The notes beneath the pieces were generated by a model. It did no database searches and was not told where the DNA came from. It worked only from the letters and a program-made list of their open reading frames with translations. Positions 13,967 to 22,200 of a DNA stretch of 24,733 bases are shown here, in pieces (within the stretch, counting starts at the first letter, position 1; every line of letters begins with the position of its first letter). Location of the stretch: positions 1 through 24,733 of the forward strand of contig CAJUMS010000037.1 of NCBI GenBank assembly GCA_910587465.1. Reading direction: 5' to 3'. Source of the DNA: an uncultured Oscillospiraceae bacterium (lineage in GTDB: Bacteria > Bacillota > Clostridia > Oscillospirales > Ruminococcaceae). The translations under genes were made by a program, and so were the position numbers.

Positions 13967-14871
13967 AATTCATTGCAATAAAGACCAAAGACGGCGCTAT
14001 TAAGGTAAAAATACGCTTTTATTGTGAGGCATTAGAGGTGTCACGGCAGGCATTTCGAGATTATTTGACAAATCGCGATAAACCATGGAAGTACGAACAC
14101 TTAGCAGAGCTAATATAGAGTGTAATTGCCGAGGACGAGTGCAACGATACATACGGACACGGTCGTATGCACGCAGTGTTAAAGCTGAAATACCCCGAGG
14201 AACAAATCCCGAGCGAGCGCACCATATATCACGTAATGGAGCGCATCGGAGCGTATTGATCCAAGCGCATAAAGCCCAACGGAATAACAAAAGCAGACCG
14301 TGAACCGCGCAAATCGGCCGACCTGTTAAGACATGAATTTTCAGCTGAAAAGACCTGTGAGAAGTGCGTTACGGATATAACGAAAATCCCCGCAAATGAC
14401 GGTAAACTCTACATTTCGGCGGTTTATAACTGCTTTGACACGTCGGTTTTGGGGATTGCAATGACGGATAATATGCGTGCGGAGCTGTGTGTTCAAACTG
14501 TCGAAAACGCATGTAAAAGTTACCCGGAAATGCGCGGTGCGGTAATTCACTCGGATCGCGGAAGTCAGTACACAAGCGAAAAATACCACAGCATACTCAC
14601 GCATTTTGGATTTATCCAAAGTATGGGCAGCGCAGGCGGACACTACCATGATAACGTCCTATGCGAAAGCATGTGGGTACGCATGAAGGATGAGTTGTTC
14701 TATTTGCGCGACCGCAAGCCTGAAAATTAAACGATAAACGAGCAGAAACCCCTTATTTGGCGCTACTTTATGAGCTATTGAAATAATCGGCGAATTTGTT
14801 AGGTAATTGGCGGTGTACCGCCGGTAGTGAAACGACGAAATTATTACGTAGCACTAAACGCAATTACATAA
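13921..14871 (+). pseudogene. IS3-family OrfB transposase pseudogene, five in-frame stops
   Basis: The frame -1 to OrfA reads FFRGEPSEVWKRERLKFIA and continues as a recognisable IS3 OrfB to TAA 14869-14871. It is interrupted at TAG 14116, TGA 14257, TAA 14728, TGA 14779 and TAG 14800, without any frameshift. The rve integrase core is still legible: TDITKI (first D), VIHSDRGSQYTS (second D) and CESMWVRMKDEL (E), then the family's end LIWRYFMSY and NNRRIC. The catalytic residues survive but the gene cannot give a full product. Point mutation alone appears to have inactivated it. Confidence 0.9.
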
Positions 14872-14890
14872 CCATTCCGGTCATGCAACC

Positions 14891-14943
14891 GGCTCAGCAC
14901 CAATATTCACTTCGCTTCGCTCCGTGAATATTGGTGCTGAGCC
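14891..14943. repeat. 20-bp perfect inverted repeat near the IS3 right end
   Basis: GGCTCAGCACCAATATTCAC (14891-14910) is exactly reversed at 14924-14943, with a 13-nt loop TTCGCTTCGCTCC. GAGTTTTTTGTG follows on the plus strand, so it may act as a terminator at the distal end of the element. Between 14978 and 15042 there is only a small AGCATT/AATGCT hairpin and no gene. Confidence 0.85.
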
Positions 14944-15042
14944 AAGAAACGAGTTTTTTGTGAAAATTGTGTCAAGTAATATTTACAAAATCAAATTGAA
15001 GCATTACGCAGAAATGCTCATTAAATTTACGGAAGATTTATT

Positions 15043-15737
15043 ATGGAACAGACTTTTGTAACATTAAACAATGGTGCGATAATGCCGCAGTTCAGCATGG
15101 GAGTTTTTATGGTGCCGGATTATGAAGAAACGAAAAAGGCGTGTCTTGATGCGCTGAAAATGGGTTATCGTCATATTGATACCGCCCACGCTTATCAGAA
15201 CGAGCGCAGTGTTGGCGGGGCTGTCAGTGAGAGCGGCATTGAACGTGAGGAAATATGGGTAATCTCAAAACTATGACCTAGTGAATATGGTGAGGGTAAG
15301 ACAATAACTGCTATCAACAAAATATTGGAACGTTTGAATATAGGGTACATCGATTTGCTGCTTAACCAGCAAGTAGGCGATTATATGGGTGCCTGGCGGG
15401 ATATGGAAAGTGCTGTCGAACAAGGTAAAGTGCGCATTATCGGGCTTAGCAATTTCGAAAGTGAAAGACTCGAGGAAGTATGTGCCGCTGCGAAAATTTA
15501 GCCTGCCGCATTGCAAGTGGAGTGCCATCCTTACTATCAGCAAGCCGATTTGAAGAAACGTATTGTTCCCTATGGCACAGTAGTCGAGACATAGTATCCG
15601 ATAGGTCATGGCGATGCGGATCTTATTAACGAGCCGATTTTACGGAGCTTGCTAAAAAGTACGGAAAAACCAATGTTCAGATAATTCTCCGTTGGCATAT
15701 TCAGGAAGGTAAGGTTCTTTTGATAACATTAACTTGA
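15043..15737 (+). pseudogene. Aldo/keto reductase pseudogene (first copy)
   Basis: The reading starts like a full AKR: MEQTFVTLNNGAIMPQFSMG, then the active-site region GYRHIDTAHAYQNE with Asp and Tyr, then VRIIGLSNFE and LQVECHPYYQQ. It is broken by TGA 15274, TAG 15499, TAG 15592 and an apparent one-base deletion in the T run near 15638-15641, after which IFTELAKKYGKTNVQIILRW continues in another frame. Homology stops at IQEGKVLLI, where the second AKR fragment begins. The intact enzyme would be a cytoplasmic NADPH-dependent carbonyl reductase. It lies directly downstream of the decayed IS3 element. Confidence 0.88.
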
Positions 15738-16366
15738 CAAACAGTACAGTGCAGGATACAATATCAAACAGCTCTCAAAATAAACCGACAGAAAGCGATG
15801 ATACACCGAGTAATCCTGTAAACGATGCCCCGGAATTTGATCTGACAAACGGAACGGTCATGTTTAACAACGGTTATGAAATGCCGGTCCTTGGCATAGG
15901 CACTTACAGATTATCGCAAGATGAAGCGGAAAATTCGGTTTATTGGGTGCTTCGTGACGGATACCGACTGATTGATACCGCGTGTATCTACGGCAATGAA
16001 GAAGGCGTTGGCAGAGGAATTCGCCGTGCTATTGACGATGGCTATTTAACTCGTGAGGAAATTTTCGTTACAACCAAAATGTGGACTTCCGATTATAACG
16101 ATGGTGCGGAAGCAATTGAACGTTCTCTTGAACGGCTTGGTCTGGATTATATTGACCTTATAATTCTGCATGATTCACAGCCAAGAAACAATGTACAAGC
16201 GTACCAAGCGATGGAGCAAGCGGTTCAAGACGGCAAGCTGCGGTCAATAGGGTTGTCTAATTACTATGAACCGGATAATTTCGACAGACTTGTAAACGCT
16301 ACAGAGATACTGCCCGCATTACTTCAGAAACAGGACGTTTGTGCAACACAGCGAAACATGATATAA
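15713..16366 (+). pseudogene. Aldo/keto reductase remnant (second copy), lacking both ends
   Basis: The frame opens at 15713 with no plausible ribosome binding site or ATG; TTG 15734 is the first possible start. A low-complexity Ser/Asn/Pro/Asp linker (TVQDTISNSSQNKPTESDDT, about residues 5-24) precedes an AKR domain. Such linkers usually follow a lipoprotein signal peptide, which is missing here. The AKR domain has PVLGIGTYRLS, GYRLIDTACIYGNEEG, the KMW lysine region and LRSIGLSNYY, but homology ends near PALLQ (about 16327). The last 12 residues are foreign and the second half of the barrel is absent. It cannot be a working enzyme. Confidence 0.8.
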
Positions 16367-16388
16367 CCGAGCGATAAGGACAAGCTCC

Positions 16389-16797
16389 CGAGCCGTAGTG
16401 AAATATCCTGCTCTCGGCAATGATTTTTTCATTTATATCCGACTCATTCAACATCATATCTGCACCTGAGTTTCTGTAAAACAAGAACTCGCGGTCACCA
16501 GTCTCAAGCGTATGTACGGATGGATGCCAGCGTGGTGTTGGCAGTTCTGTCAGCAACAAGCCCCTCGGTATTGATACCGATATCCTCGACCGTTTCGCGA
16601 AGCTGCCATCCAAAAATATCATCGCCGATCTTACCGATAAACGCGGTATTGTAGCCCAGCCTGCAAAGCATTGCAAGCACATTGCACGGCGCACCGCCGA
16701 GGTTTGCTTCCATAATGCAATTTCCCTGCGGACTAAGTCCGCTTTCGGTAAAGTCTATAAGCAGCTCGCCCAGCGCACTTACATCGAATCTTGACAT
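16389..16797 (-). pseudogene. scrK: Fructokinase (PfkB family) pseudogene, frameshifted and truncated
   Basis: It starts at ATG 16797 behind GGAGGTGAGGAGC, directly downstream of the alpha-galactosidase gene. The N-terminus MSRFDVSALGELLIDFTESG, then NLGGAPCNVLAMLCRLG and AFIGKIGDD, are typical of bacterial fructokinases. A tandem GGAT duplication (16518-16525) shifts the frame, and the sequence resumes as VHTLETGDREFLFYRNSGAD up to about RIFHYGS at 16389. The remaining half, with the C-terminal ATP-binding and catalytic Asp motif, is absent. The enzyme would have phosphorylated the fructose released by sucrose phosphorylase. The well-preserved rest implies recent loss. Confidence 0.88.
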
Positions 16798-16825
16798 TGC
16801 TCCTCACCTCCAAATTTTTTTGTGT

Positions 16826-19018
16826 TTATTCAATATTCTGTTTTATTAAATGAATTTCAATCGGGCAGTAATCTCCCCACGTTTTTGGCAGAAGTATACC
16901 GCCATTCATCAACGCTGCGCCAGTGTAGACCTCTGTGCTTCCGGATATTTTGTATTTACACTCTGGGTCAAGCACCGCCTTTATTGCAATGCACTTCATA
17001 TTCGGCTCTGTGCGGAAAACCATGCCGTGGATAAGCACCTCCGACATATCCTCCGAGGCATATTCCCAAAGCGCGATATTCTCCGTTGTCGGATTGCTCA
17101 GACGATAATATCTTCCGCCGTGAATAAGCGGATCGTATTTCTTAAAGCGTTTTATCTGCTCCGAAACGGCGTTTTTTTCCTCGTCGGAAAGCGTTCCGAG
17201 ATCAAGCTCGTAGCCGAAGCTCCCCGCCATTGCGGTAACGGCTCTTGTTTCAATGGGAGTTATTCTGCCCGTCTGATGATTCGGCACGACCGAAACGTGC
17301 GAGCCTATCGTTGAAATCGGATAAATGAACGACGTTCCGTATTGTATTTTGGCGCGTTCAAAAGCATCGGTGTCGTCACTGCACCATATCTGCGGGCAGT
17401 AGTAAAGCATTCCCGCGTCAAAACGTCCGCCTCCGCCGCTGCACCCCTCAAACAGCACGTTAGGGAAATCCGTATTCAGCCGCTCGAACAGCTCATACAG
17501 TCCGAGAATATATCTGTGCGGAAGCTCGTCCTGTCTTTCCGCCGAAAGCTCTCCCGAATACCAGTCACATATGCTTCTGTTGGCGTCCCATTTTATATAT
17601 GATATTTCGGCGCTTTTTAAGATCGCGGCAATAGAATCGTACAGATAATCGCGGACGTCCTTTCTTGACATATCCAGCACAAGCTGATAACGCCCGCGTG
17701 TCGGCTTGCGGTCGGGTATTTTTATCGCCCAATCGGGGTGTACGCGGTAAAGCTCGCTGTCTTCGGAGACCATTTCAGGTTCAAACCACAGTCCGAATTT
17801 CATTCCCAAAGCCTTGACCTTTTCGACTAGTGTCCCCAGCCCTCCCGGCAGCTTTTTCTCATTTACAAACCAATCTCCCAGCCCCGAGCAATCGCTGTCG
17901 CGCTTGCCGAACCAACCGTCGTCAAGAACGAGCATATCCGCTCCGAGCGCCGCCGCATTTTCCGCGATCGTCTGAATTTTATTTGCGTCAAAATCAAAAT
18001 AAGTAGCCTCCCAGTTATTTATCAGCACGGGTCGCTCGGCAAGCTTATATTTTCCGCGGCATATGTTTTCTCTTATTACCTTATGGAAATTGTGGGACAG
18101 CTTGGAAAAACCGCTTCCGCTGTATGTCATAACCGCTTCCGGCGTATGGAAGCTCTCTCCGACGTTCAGCTTCCATCCGAAAAGCCGAGGATTTATTCCC
18201 ATAACCGCTCTGGTCTGGTTCAGCTGATCAAGCTCTATTTGCGTCTGAAAACTTCCGCTGTATACGAGAAACGCGCCGTAACACTTGCCATACCGCTCGC
18301 CGCAGTCGGGAGAGCAGATGATGAATGACGGGTTCTGCTGATGACTTGACGCGCCGCGAATGTTGGAGCTCTCCTGTATTCCGTGAATGAGCGGAGCGCG
18401 TTCGGGCAGCCGTTCTAAGGTGTGTCTGCCTTGAAAGTGTATCCATTCCCAATTTCCGTATGGCACATCAAGACTAAAGCTTGCGGCTTTTTTCAGGAAT
18501 ATCGGGCTGTCGCCGTTGTTGCGTATCTCGGCGCTTCGGGTTATTATATCAAGTTCTTCAAGAACACCGTAGCGGAGTATTACCTCCGTATCCGTTGCGG
18601 TATCGCAAAGCGTTATTTCAAACGTCTGTGCCTTTGTTTTTTCTGCGTGAACGGCAGGGAGACCGGGAATATCGTACTTCCCGTCTTTCACACAATATCC
18701 TTTGTAACGCAGATCAAGCGCCGTGCTTCCGTCAGCGTGAGTAACTTCAATGGCGGAAATACGAAAATCTCCCACACCGCCGCAAGGATATTCCAGCGGC
18801 ATTGTGTCAAGGGAATATGTGCGGTCGTTATCTGCCTCGTAGATAGCTCCCGAAAAACCCACGTCGGGATATTCAAGCAAATATTCCATGTCGCACCCGG
18901 TTTTCCCGCCGTACCACAGGTGCTTTAACACCCCGAACCTATCAGCCTTTAGCTGATATTCGGTATTTCGCGTTGTAATGCTGAAATAACGCTCCTTTTC
19001 GTTGACGTTTATACCCAT
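16826..19018 (-). CDS. aga: GH36 alpha-galactosidase
   Basis: This 730-residue protein is full length for GH36 and hydrolyses terminal alpha-1,6-galactose from raffinose-type sugars or melibiose. The N-terminal beta-sandwich (about 1-330) precedes the TIM barrel with LVLDDGWFGKRD, GLWFEPEMVS, and the nucleophile D478 in YIKWDANRS. The acid/base is D548 in CSDDTD, and FEGCSGGGGRFD is also present. There is no signal peptide, so it acts on imported sugar in the cytoplasm. ATG 19018 follows AAGGAG and lies 12 bp after the sucrose phosphorylase stop. It is the fifth gene of the minus-strand operon. Acting before the phosphorylase on raffinose, it would yield galactose plus sucrose. Confidence 0.96.
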   Translation of the reverse strand: MGINVNEKERYFSITTRNTEYQLKADRFGVLKHLWYGGKTGCDMEYLLEYPDVGFSGAIYEADNDRTYSLDTMPLEYPCGGVGDFRISAIEVTHADGSTALDLRYKGYCVKDGKYDIPGLPAVHAEKTKAQTFEITLCDTATDTEVILRYGVLEELDIITRSAEIRNNGDSPIFLKKAASFSLDVPYGNWEWIHFQGRHTLERLPERAPLIHGIQESSNIRGASSHQQNPSFIICSPDCGERYGKCYGAFLVYSGSFQTQIELDQLNQTRAVMGINPRLFGWKLNVGESFHTPEAVMTYSGSGFSKLSHNFHKVIRENICRGKYKLAERPVLINNWEATYFDFDANKIQTIAENAAALGADMLVLDDGWFGKRDSDCSGLGDWFVNEKKLPGGLGTLVEKVKALGMKFGLWFEPEMVSEDSELYRVHPDWAIKIPDRKPTRGRYQLVLDMSRKDVRDYLYDSIAAILKSAEISYIKWDANRSICDWYSGELSAERQDELPHRYILGLYELFERLNTDFPNVLFEGCSGGGGRFDAGMLYYCPQIWCSDDTDAFERAKIQYGTSFIYPISTIGSHVSVVPNHQTGRITPIETRAVTAMAGSFGYELDLGTLSDEEKNAVSEQIKRFKKYDPLIHGGRYYRLSNPTTENIALWEYASEDMSEVLIHGMVFRTEPNMKCIAIKAVLDPECKYKISGSTEVYTGAALMNGGILLPKTWGDYCPIEIHLIKQNIE

Positions 19019-19030
19019 GAAATATGCTCC

Positions 19031-20440
19031 TTATCCGATAGTAAAGCTGTAATCTGTCAGATTTGCGTTCAGCGTCAGCTCACTGTCACCGCAGGTTCTT
19101 GTAATTGATATCTCGTCGCTGCCGGCGGTTACGGAAATGCTGCCGTCAAGTCCGAAAGCGGCATGAGAGTTTCTGAGCTCCATAAGCTCCTTCAGCTTCC
19201 GCACGACCTCTCTGTCCTGCTCCTTGTCAATATCCTCTGCCGAGTAATAATGACGGTTGATATCGCGTCCGTTTTTGGTGCGCTCCATAAGTTTGATATC
19301 GTTCTCTCCCGCCAGCAGCCCGACATAGTAGACCTGAGGAATACCCGGCGCGAAAAACTGTATCGCTCTCGCAAGCAGATACGCATTATCGTTATTCCCG
19401 AGCGCCGAATAGTAGGTAGTGTTGACCTGATAAATATCAAGATTGTTGTATGCCTCCGAGCTGTAAATTTTTTTAACGTTTGCTCCGCGGCTGTACATCT
19501 GCTCCTTGACGGTTTCTATCTCGTCGTCGGGAATAAGATCCTTTACGTCGACAATTCCTATGCCGTCGTGCGTGTCAAGGGTAGTAAACTGCTTCATCGG
19601 GCACATTTCGAGCCATTTCTTGAGATATTTTCCCGTATGATTGAACAGAGCGTGGAGAGTGATCACCGGAAGTGCAAAGTCGTATATCCAGAATCCCTTG
19701 TCGGCGATCTTCATCGGAATGGTATAGTGCTCATGAATTTCGGGAAGTATTTCACAGCCGTGTTCCGATACTGTTTTTTCGATATCGTATAGCAGATCCC
19801 ATGTGTCGGGTTCAACAAAGAAACAATTTGTATCTGCCTTTTTTACCGCATACGCAAATGCGTCAAGCCGTATTATCGCCGCGCCGTGTCTGCACATATT
19901 CTCCAGCGTTTCCGTAATAAAACGCTTTGTAACATCTTTGGATACGTCAAGATCAATCTGTTCCTCGCAGAACGTACACCAAATCTTTTCTGTGCTGCCG
20001 TCCGCAAATTGCGCCTCGACATACGGCGCGCGAGGCTTTCTCTTGTAGATGAGATCGGTCTGCGCCTTTGTAGGCTCGCCGTTTTCCCAGAAATCTTTGT
20101 AGCGGATAAACATATCCTTGTACGGCGAAGCGTCCTTATTTTTCAGAAAATCACGGTAAAATTCCGACTGAGCGGAAATGTGGTTTACCATGAAATCAAA
20201 CATCAGATAGTAATCATCGCCGAGCCGCATAATATCATCAAAGCTGCCGAAGTTCTCGTCCACCGTATCGTATCTTATCGGTGCAAAGCCCCTGTCGGCG
20301 GAAGACGGATAAAACGGAAGTATATGTATTCCGCCGACGGCTTTCCGGTAATGCTTGTTTATAATTTTATGCAGCTCGCCAAGGTTCTTTCCCATACTGT
20401 CGGCATAGGTAATCAGCATTATTTTGTTGCATAATTTCAT
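19031..20440 (-). CDS. gtfA: Sucrose phosphorylase (GH13_18 family)
   Basis: This 469-residue enzyme converts sucrose and phosphate to alpha-glucose-1-phosphate and fructose, saving one ATP over hydrolysis. The start LITYADSMGKNL and ILPFYPSSADRGFAPIRY are signatures of the sucrose phosphorylase group. Catalytic residues are nucleophile D193 (IIRLDAFAYA), acid/base E234 (LPEIHEHY) and transition-state stabiliser D292 (TLDTHDGIGI). There is no signal peptide. Related enzymes act on sucrose-6-phosphate or glucosylglycerate. The alpha-galactosidase neighbour and the sugar-ABC importer, which does not phosphorylate its cargo, favour plain sucrose. It begins 6 bp after the permease gene. Confidence 0.92.
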   Translation of the reverse strand: MKLCNKIMLITYADSMGKNLGELHKIINKHYRKAVGGIHILPFYPSSADRGFAPIRYDTVDENFGSFDDIMRLGDDYYLMFDFMVNHISAQSEFYRDFLKNKDASPYKDMFIRYKDFWENGEPTKAQTDLIYKRKPRAPYVEAQFADGSTEKIWCTFCEEQIDLDVSKDVTKRFITETLENMCRHGAAIIRLDAFAYAVKKADTNCFFVEPDTWDLLYDIEKTVSEHGCEILPEIHEHYTIPMKIADKGFWIYDFALPVITLHALFNHTGKYLKKWLEMCPMKQFTTLDTHDGIGIVDVKDLIPDDEIETVKEQMYSRGANVKKIYSSEAYNNLDIYQVNTTYYSALGNNDNAYLLARAIQFFAPGIPQVYYVGLLAGENDIKLMERTKNGRDINRHYYSAEDIDKEQDREVVRKLKELMELRNSHAAFGLDGSISVTAGSDEISITRTCGDSELTLNANLTDYSFTIG

Positions 20441-20446
20441 AATGTA

Positions 20447-21328
20447 TTATCCTTTCACCGCACCGTTTGCGATACCGCCTATGATCTGCTTCTGGCAGAA
20501 TATGTAGAAAATAAGAATAGGGATAAGCGCCAACAGATACGAAGCGAACGCAAGGTTGTAATTTGTTCCGAATTGCGTCTGGAAATTAAGTTGCGCAAGC
20601 GGCAGCGTTGTATTTTCCGAGCCAGACATTATTACAAGCGGAGTCATAACGTCGTTCCATGTACCGAGGGCTGTCAGCACCGCTACCGTTGCGTGCATGG
20701 GCTTCATCATCGGGAAGATTATCGTCCAATATGTTCTCCATGTTGAAGCGCCGTCAATACTTGCTGCTTCCTCCATGGCAAGGGGAATATTTTTTAAGTA
20801 CCCCGAATACAGCATGATGTTCATCGGCATATAGAATACCACATAAAGTATTATAACGCCGAACATATTGTCAATACCCAGTATAGCGGTCTGCTTAACG
20901 AGCGGCATCATCAGTATCGCGAAAGGTACGAACATTCCGCTTACAATATAGAAATAAATGAACTTGAAGCTCTTGTGACGCGTCATTGCTCTGCCTATCG
21001 CGTAACCTGCCATTGAGTGAATGATCAGTGCCAGAAGTATAGTCGCGCCCGTAATAATCACGCTGTTGAGCAGGGATATTCCGAAGTTCGTTACACGCAT
21101 TGCCTCGGCAAAATTATCAAAGCTGAATATCTTGGGGAAACTCAACGCGCCCATAGCGTCGTTTGTCATTTCAGCCGGCGATTTCAGAGCGATAATAACT
21201 GTCATGTACAGCGGGAATATGACAGTAAGGCACCCGATAAACAGTACTATCGTCAGGGGAATGTTTATATGATTATCTTTCTTTATCTTCGCGGGCTTTT
21301 TGGTTTTGGTAATATCTGTTCCGCTCAT
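20447..21328 (-). CDS. msmG: CUT1 sugar ABC transporter permease, MsmG-like
   Basis: This 293-residue inner-membrane permease has about six helices after a charged N-terminal tail (KTKKPAKIKKD). The EAA loop EEAASIDGASTWRTYWTIIF (about 186-205), which docks onto the ATPase, is clear. The C-terminus GGIANGAVKG is typical of the second permease of oligosaccharide importers. It overlaps the upstream permease gene by 4 bp. With that permease and the binding lipoprotein it forms the channel for an alpha-galactoside. Substrate is inferred from the operon enzymes. Confidence 0.94.
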   Translation of the reverse strand: MSGTDITKTKKPAKIKKDNHINIPLTIVLFIGCLTVIFPLYMTVIIALKSPAEMTNDAMGALSFPKIFSFDNFAEAMRVTNFGISLLNSVIITGATILLALIIHSMAGYAIGRAMTRHKSFKFIYFYIVSGMFVPFAILMMPLVKQTAILGIDNMFGVIILYVVFYMPMNIMLYSGYLKNIPLAMEEAASIDGASTWRTYWTIIFPMMKPMHATVAVLTALGTWNDVMTPLVIMSGSENTTLPLAQLNFQTQFGTNYNLAFASYLLALIPILIFYIFCQKQIIGGIANGAVKG

Positions 21329-22200
21329 AACTGTTCCTCCTTCTTACTTGTCATTTTCATCTGAATTACTGATATAGTAACGATAATCACAAAGAACAAT
21401 ACTGCGTTGGCACTCTGAAATCCGAATTGCCCACCGTCCATTCCGTTGCGGTATATAAGATAGGAAATAGATTCTGTGCTTTGTGCGGGTCCGCCCTTTG
21501 TCAAGGATACGATCTGATCGAATACCATAAGCATATTCTTGGTGCTGAGGACGAGATTTATTGACAGGAACGGTACTAACATAGGCAGCGTGAGCTTTAT
21601 AAACGTCTGCCACTTATTTGCGCCGTCAATGCTGCTCGCCTCGTAAATATCCGCGGGGATCGTCTGTAATCCGGAAATATAAATGATCGTGTTCATTGCG
21701 ACGGACTGCCAGACCCCGACTATCAGCACGCCTACCCACGCCCAATCCTCGCTCGCAAGTATGCTGTTCTTCAGAAATCCGATATTCAGTGCGCTGCCCA
21801 GAGTAGGGATAATATAGGTAAACAGAAAGCTGAAAATATAACCCACAACAAGTCCGCCGAGAACGTTTGGAACAAAATACATTCCGCGAAGAAAACCTTT
21901 AGCTTTGATCTTGCTGTTCAGACCCATAGCAAGAAACAGAGAAATAAGATTTACCAGCACCGTTCCCGCGATAGCGTATTTGAATGTAAACAGATAAGAC
22001 TGTCCTACTCTTGCGTCTTGGAAAAGGTCTATGTAATTTCGCAGACCTACAAAATCATAGCTGCCGTATCCGCGGTAATTGGTGAAGCTGTAAAATGCTC
22101 CCGTAATAAGAGGTATCGTATTGAATGCCACAAAGAGAATGAGCGCGGGCAATATCATTACGATATATGTTTTTGTTCGCGAAGAAAGTTTGTGTTTCAT
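21325..22200 (-). CDS. msmF: CUT1 sugar ABC transporter permease, MsmF-like
   Basis: This 291-residue permease opens with TYIVMILPALILFVAFNTIP, the first helix typical of MalF/MsmF-type subunits. The EAA loop YEASSIDGANKWQTFIKLTL (about 186-205) is present, with about six helices in total. It overlaps msmE by 4 bp at its start and msmG by 4 bp at its end, so the three transport genes are translationally coupled. The protein pairs with MsmG to form the transmembrane pore. Confidence 0.94.
   Translation of the reverse strand: MKHKLSSRTKTYIVMILPALILFVAFNTIPLITGAFYSFTNYRGYGSYDFVGLRNYIDLFQDARVGQSYLFTFKYAIAGTVLVNLISLFLAMGLNSKIKAKGFLRGMYFVPNVLGGLVVGYIFSFLFTYIIPTLGSALNIGFLKNSILASEDWAWVGVLIVGVWQSVAMNTIIYISGLQTIPADIYEASSIDGANKWQTFIKLTLPMLVPFLSINLVLSTKNMLMVFDQIVSLTKGGPAQSTESISYLIYRNGMDGGQFGFQSANAVLFFVIIVTISVIQMKMTSKKEEQL

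Larger units (their letters stand above)
13574..14977 (+). mobile_element. IS3-family insertion sequence, decayed
   Basis: Imperfect terminal inverted repeats are visible: 13574-13594 (ACTTGACACCATTATAACAAA) and the reverse complement of 14957-14977 (ACTTGACACAATTTTCACAAA) agree at 17 of 21 positions. If the element starts with the family's TG and ends with CA, the limits are 13577 and 14974, about 1.4 kb. Inside are orfA, a -1 slippery site and an orfB with stops. No clear target duplication is visible. The element cannot supply its own transposase. Confidence 0.75.
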
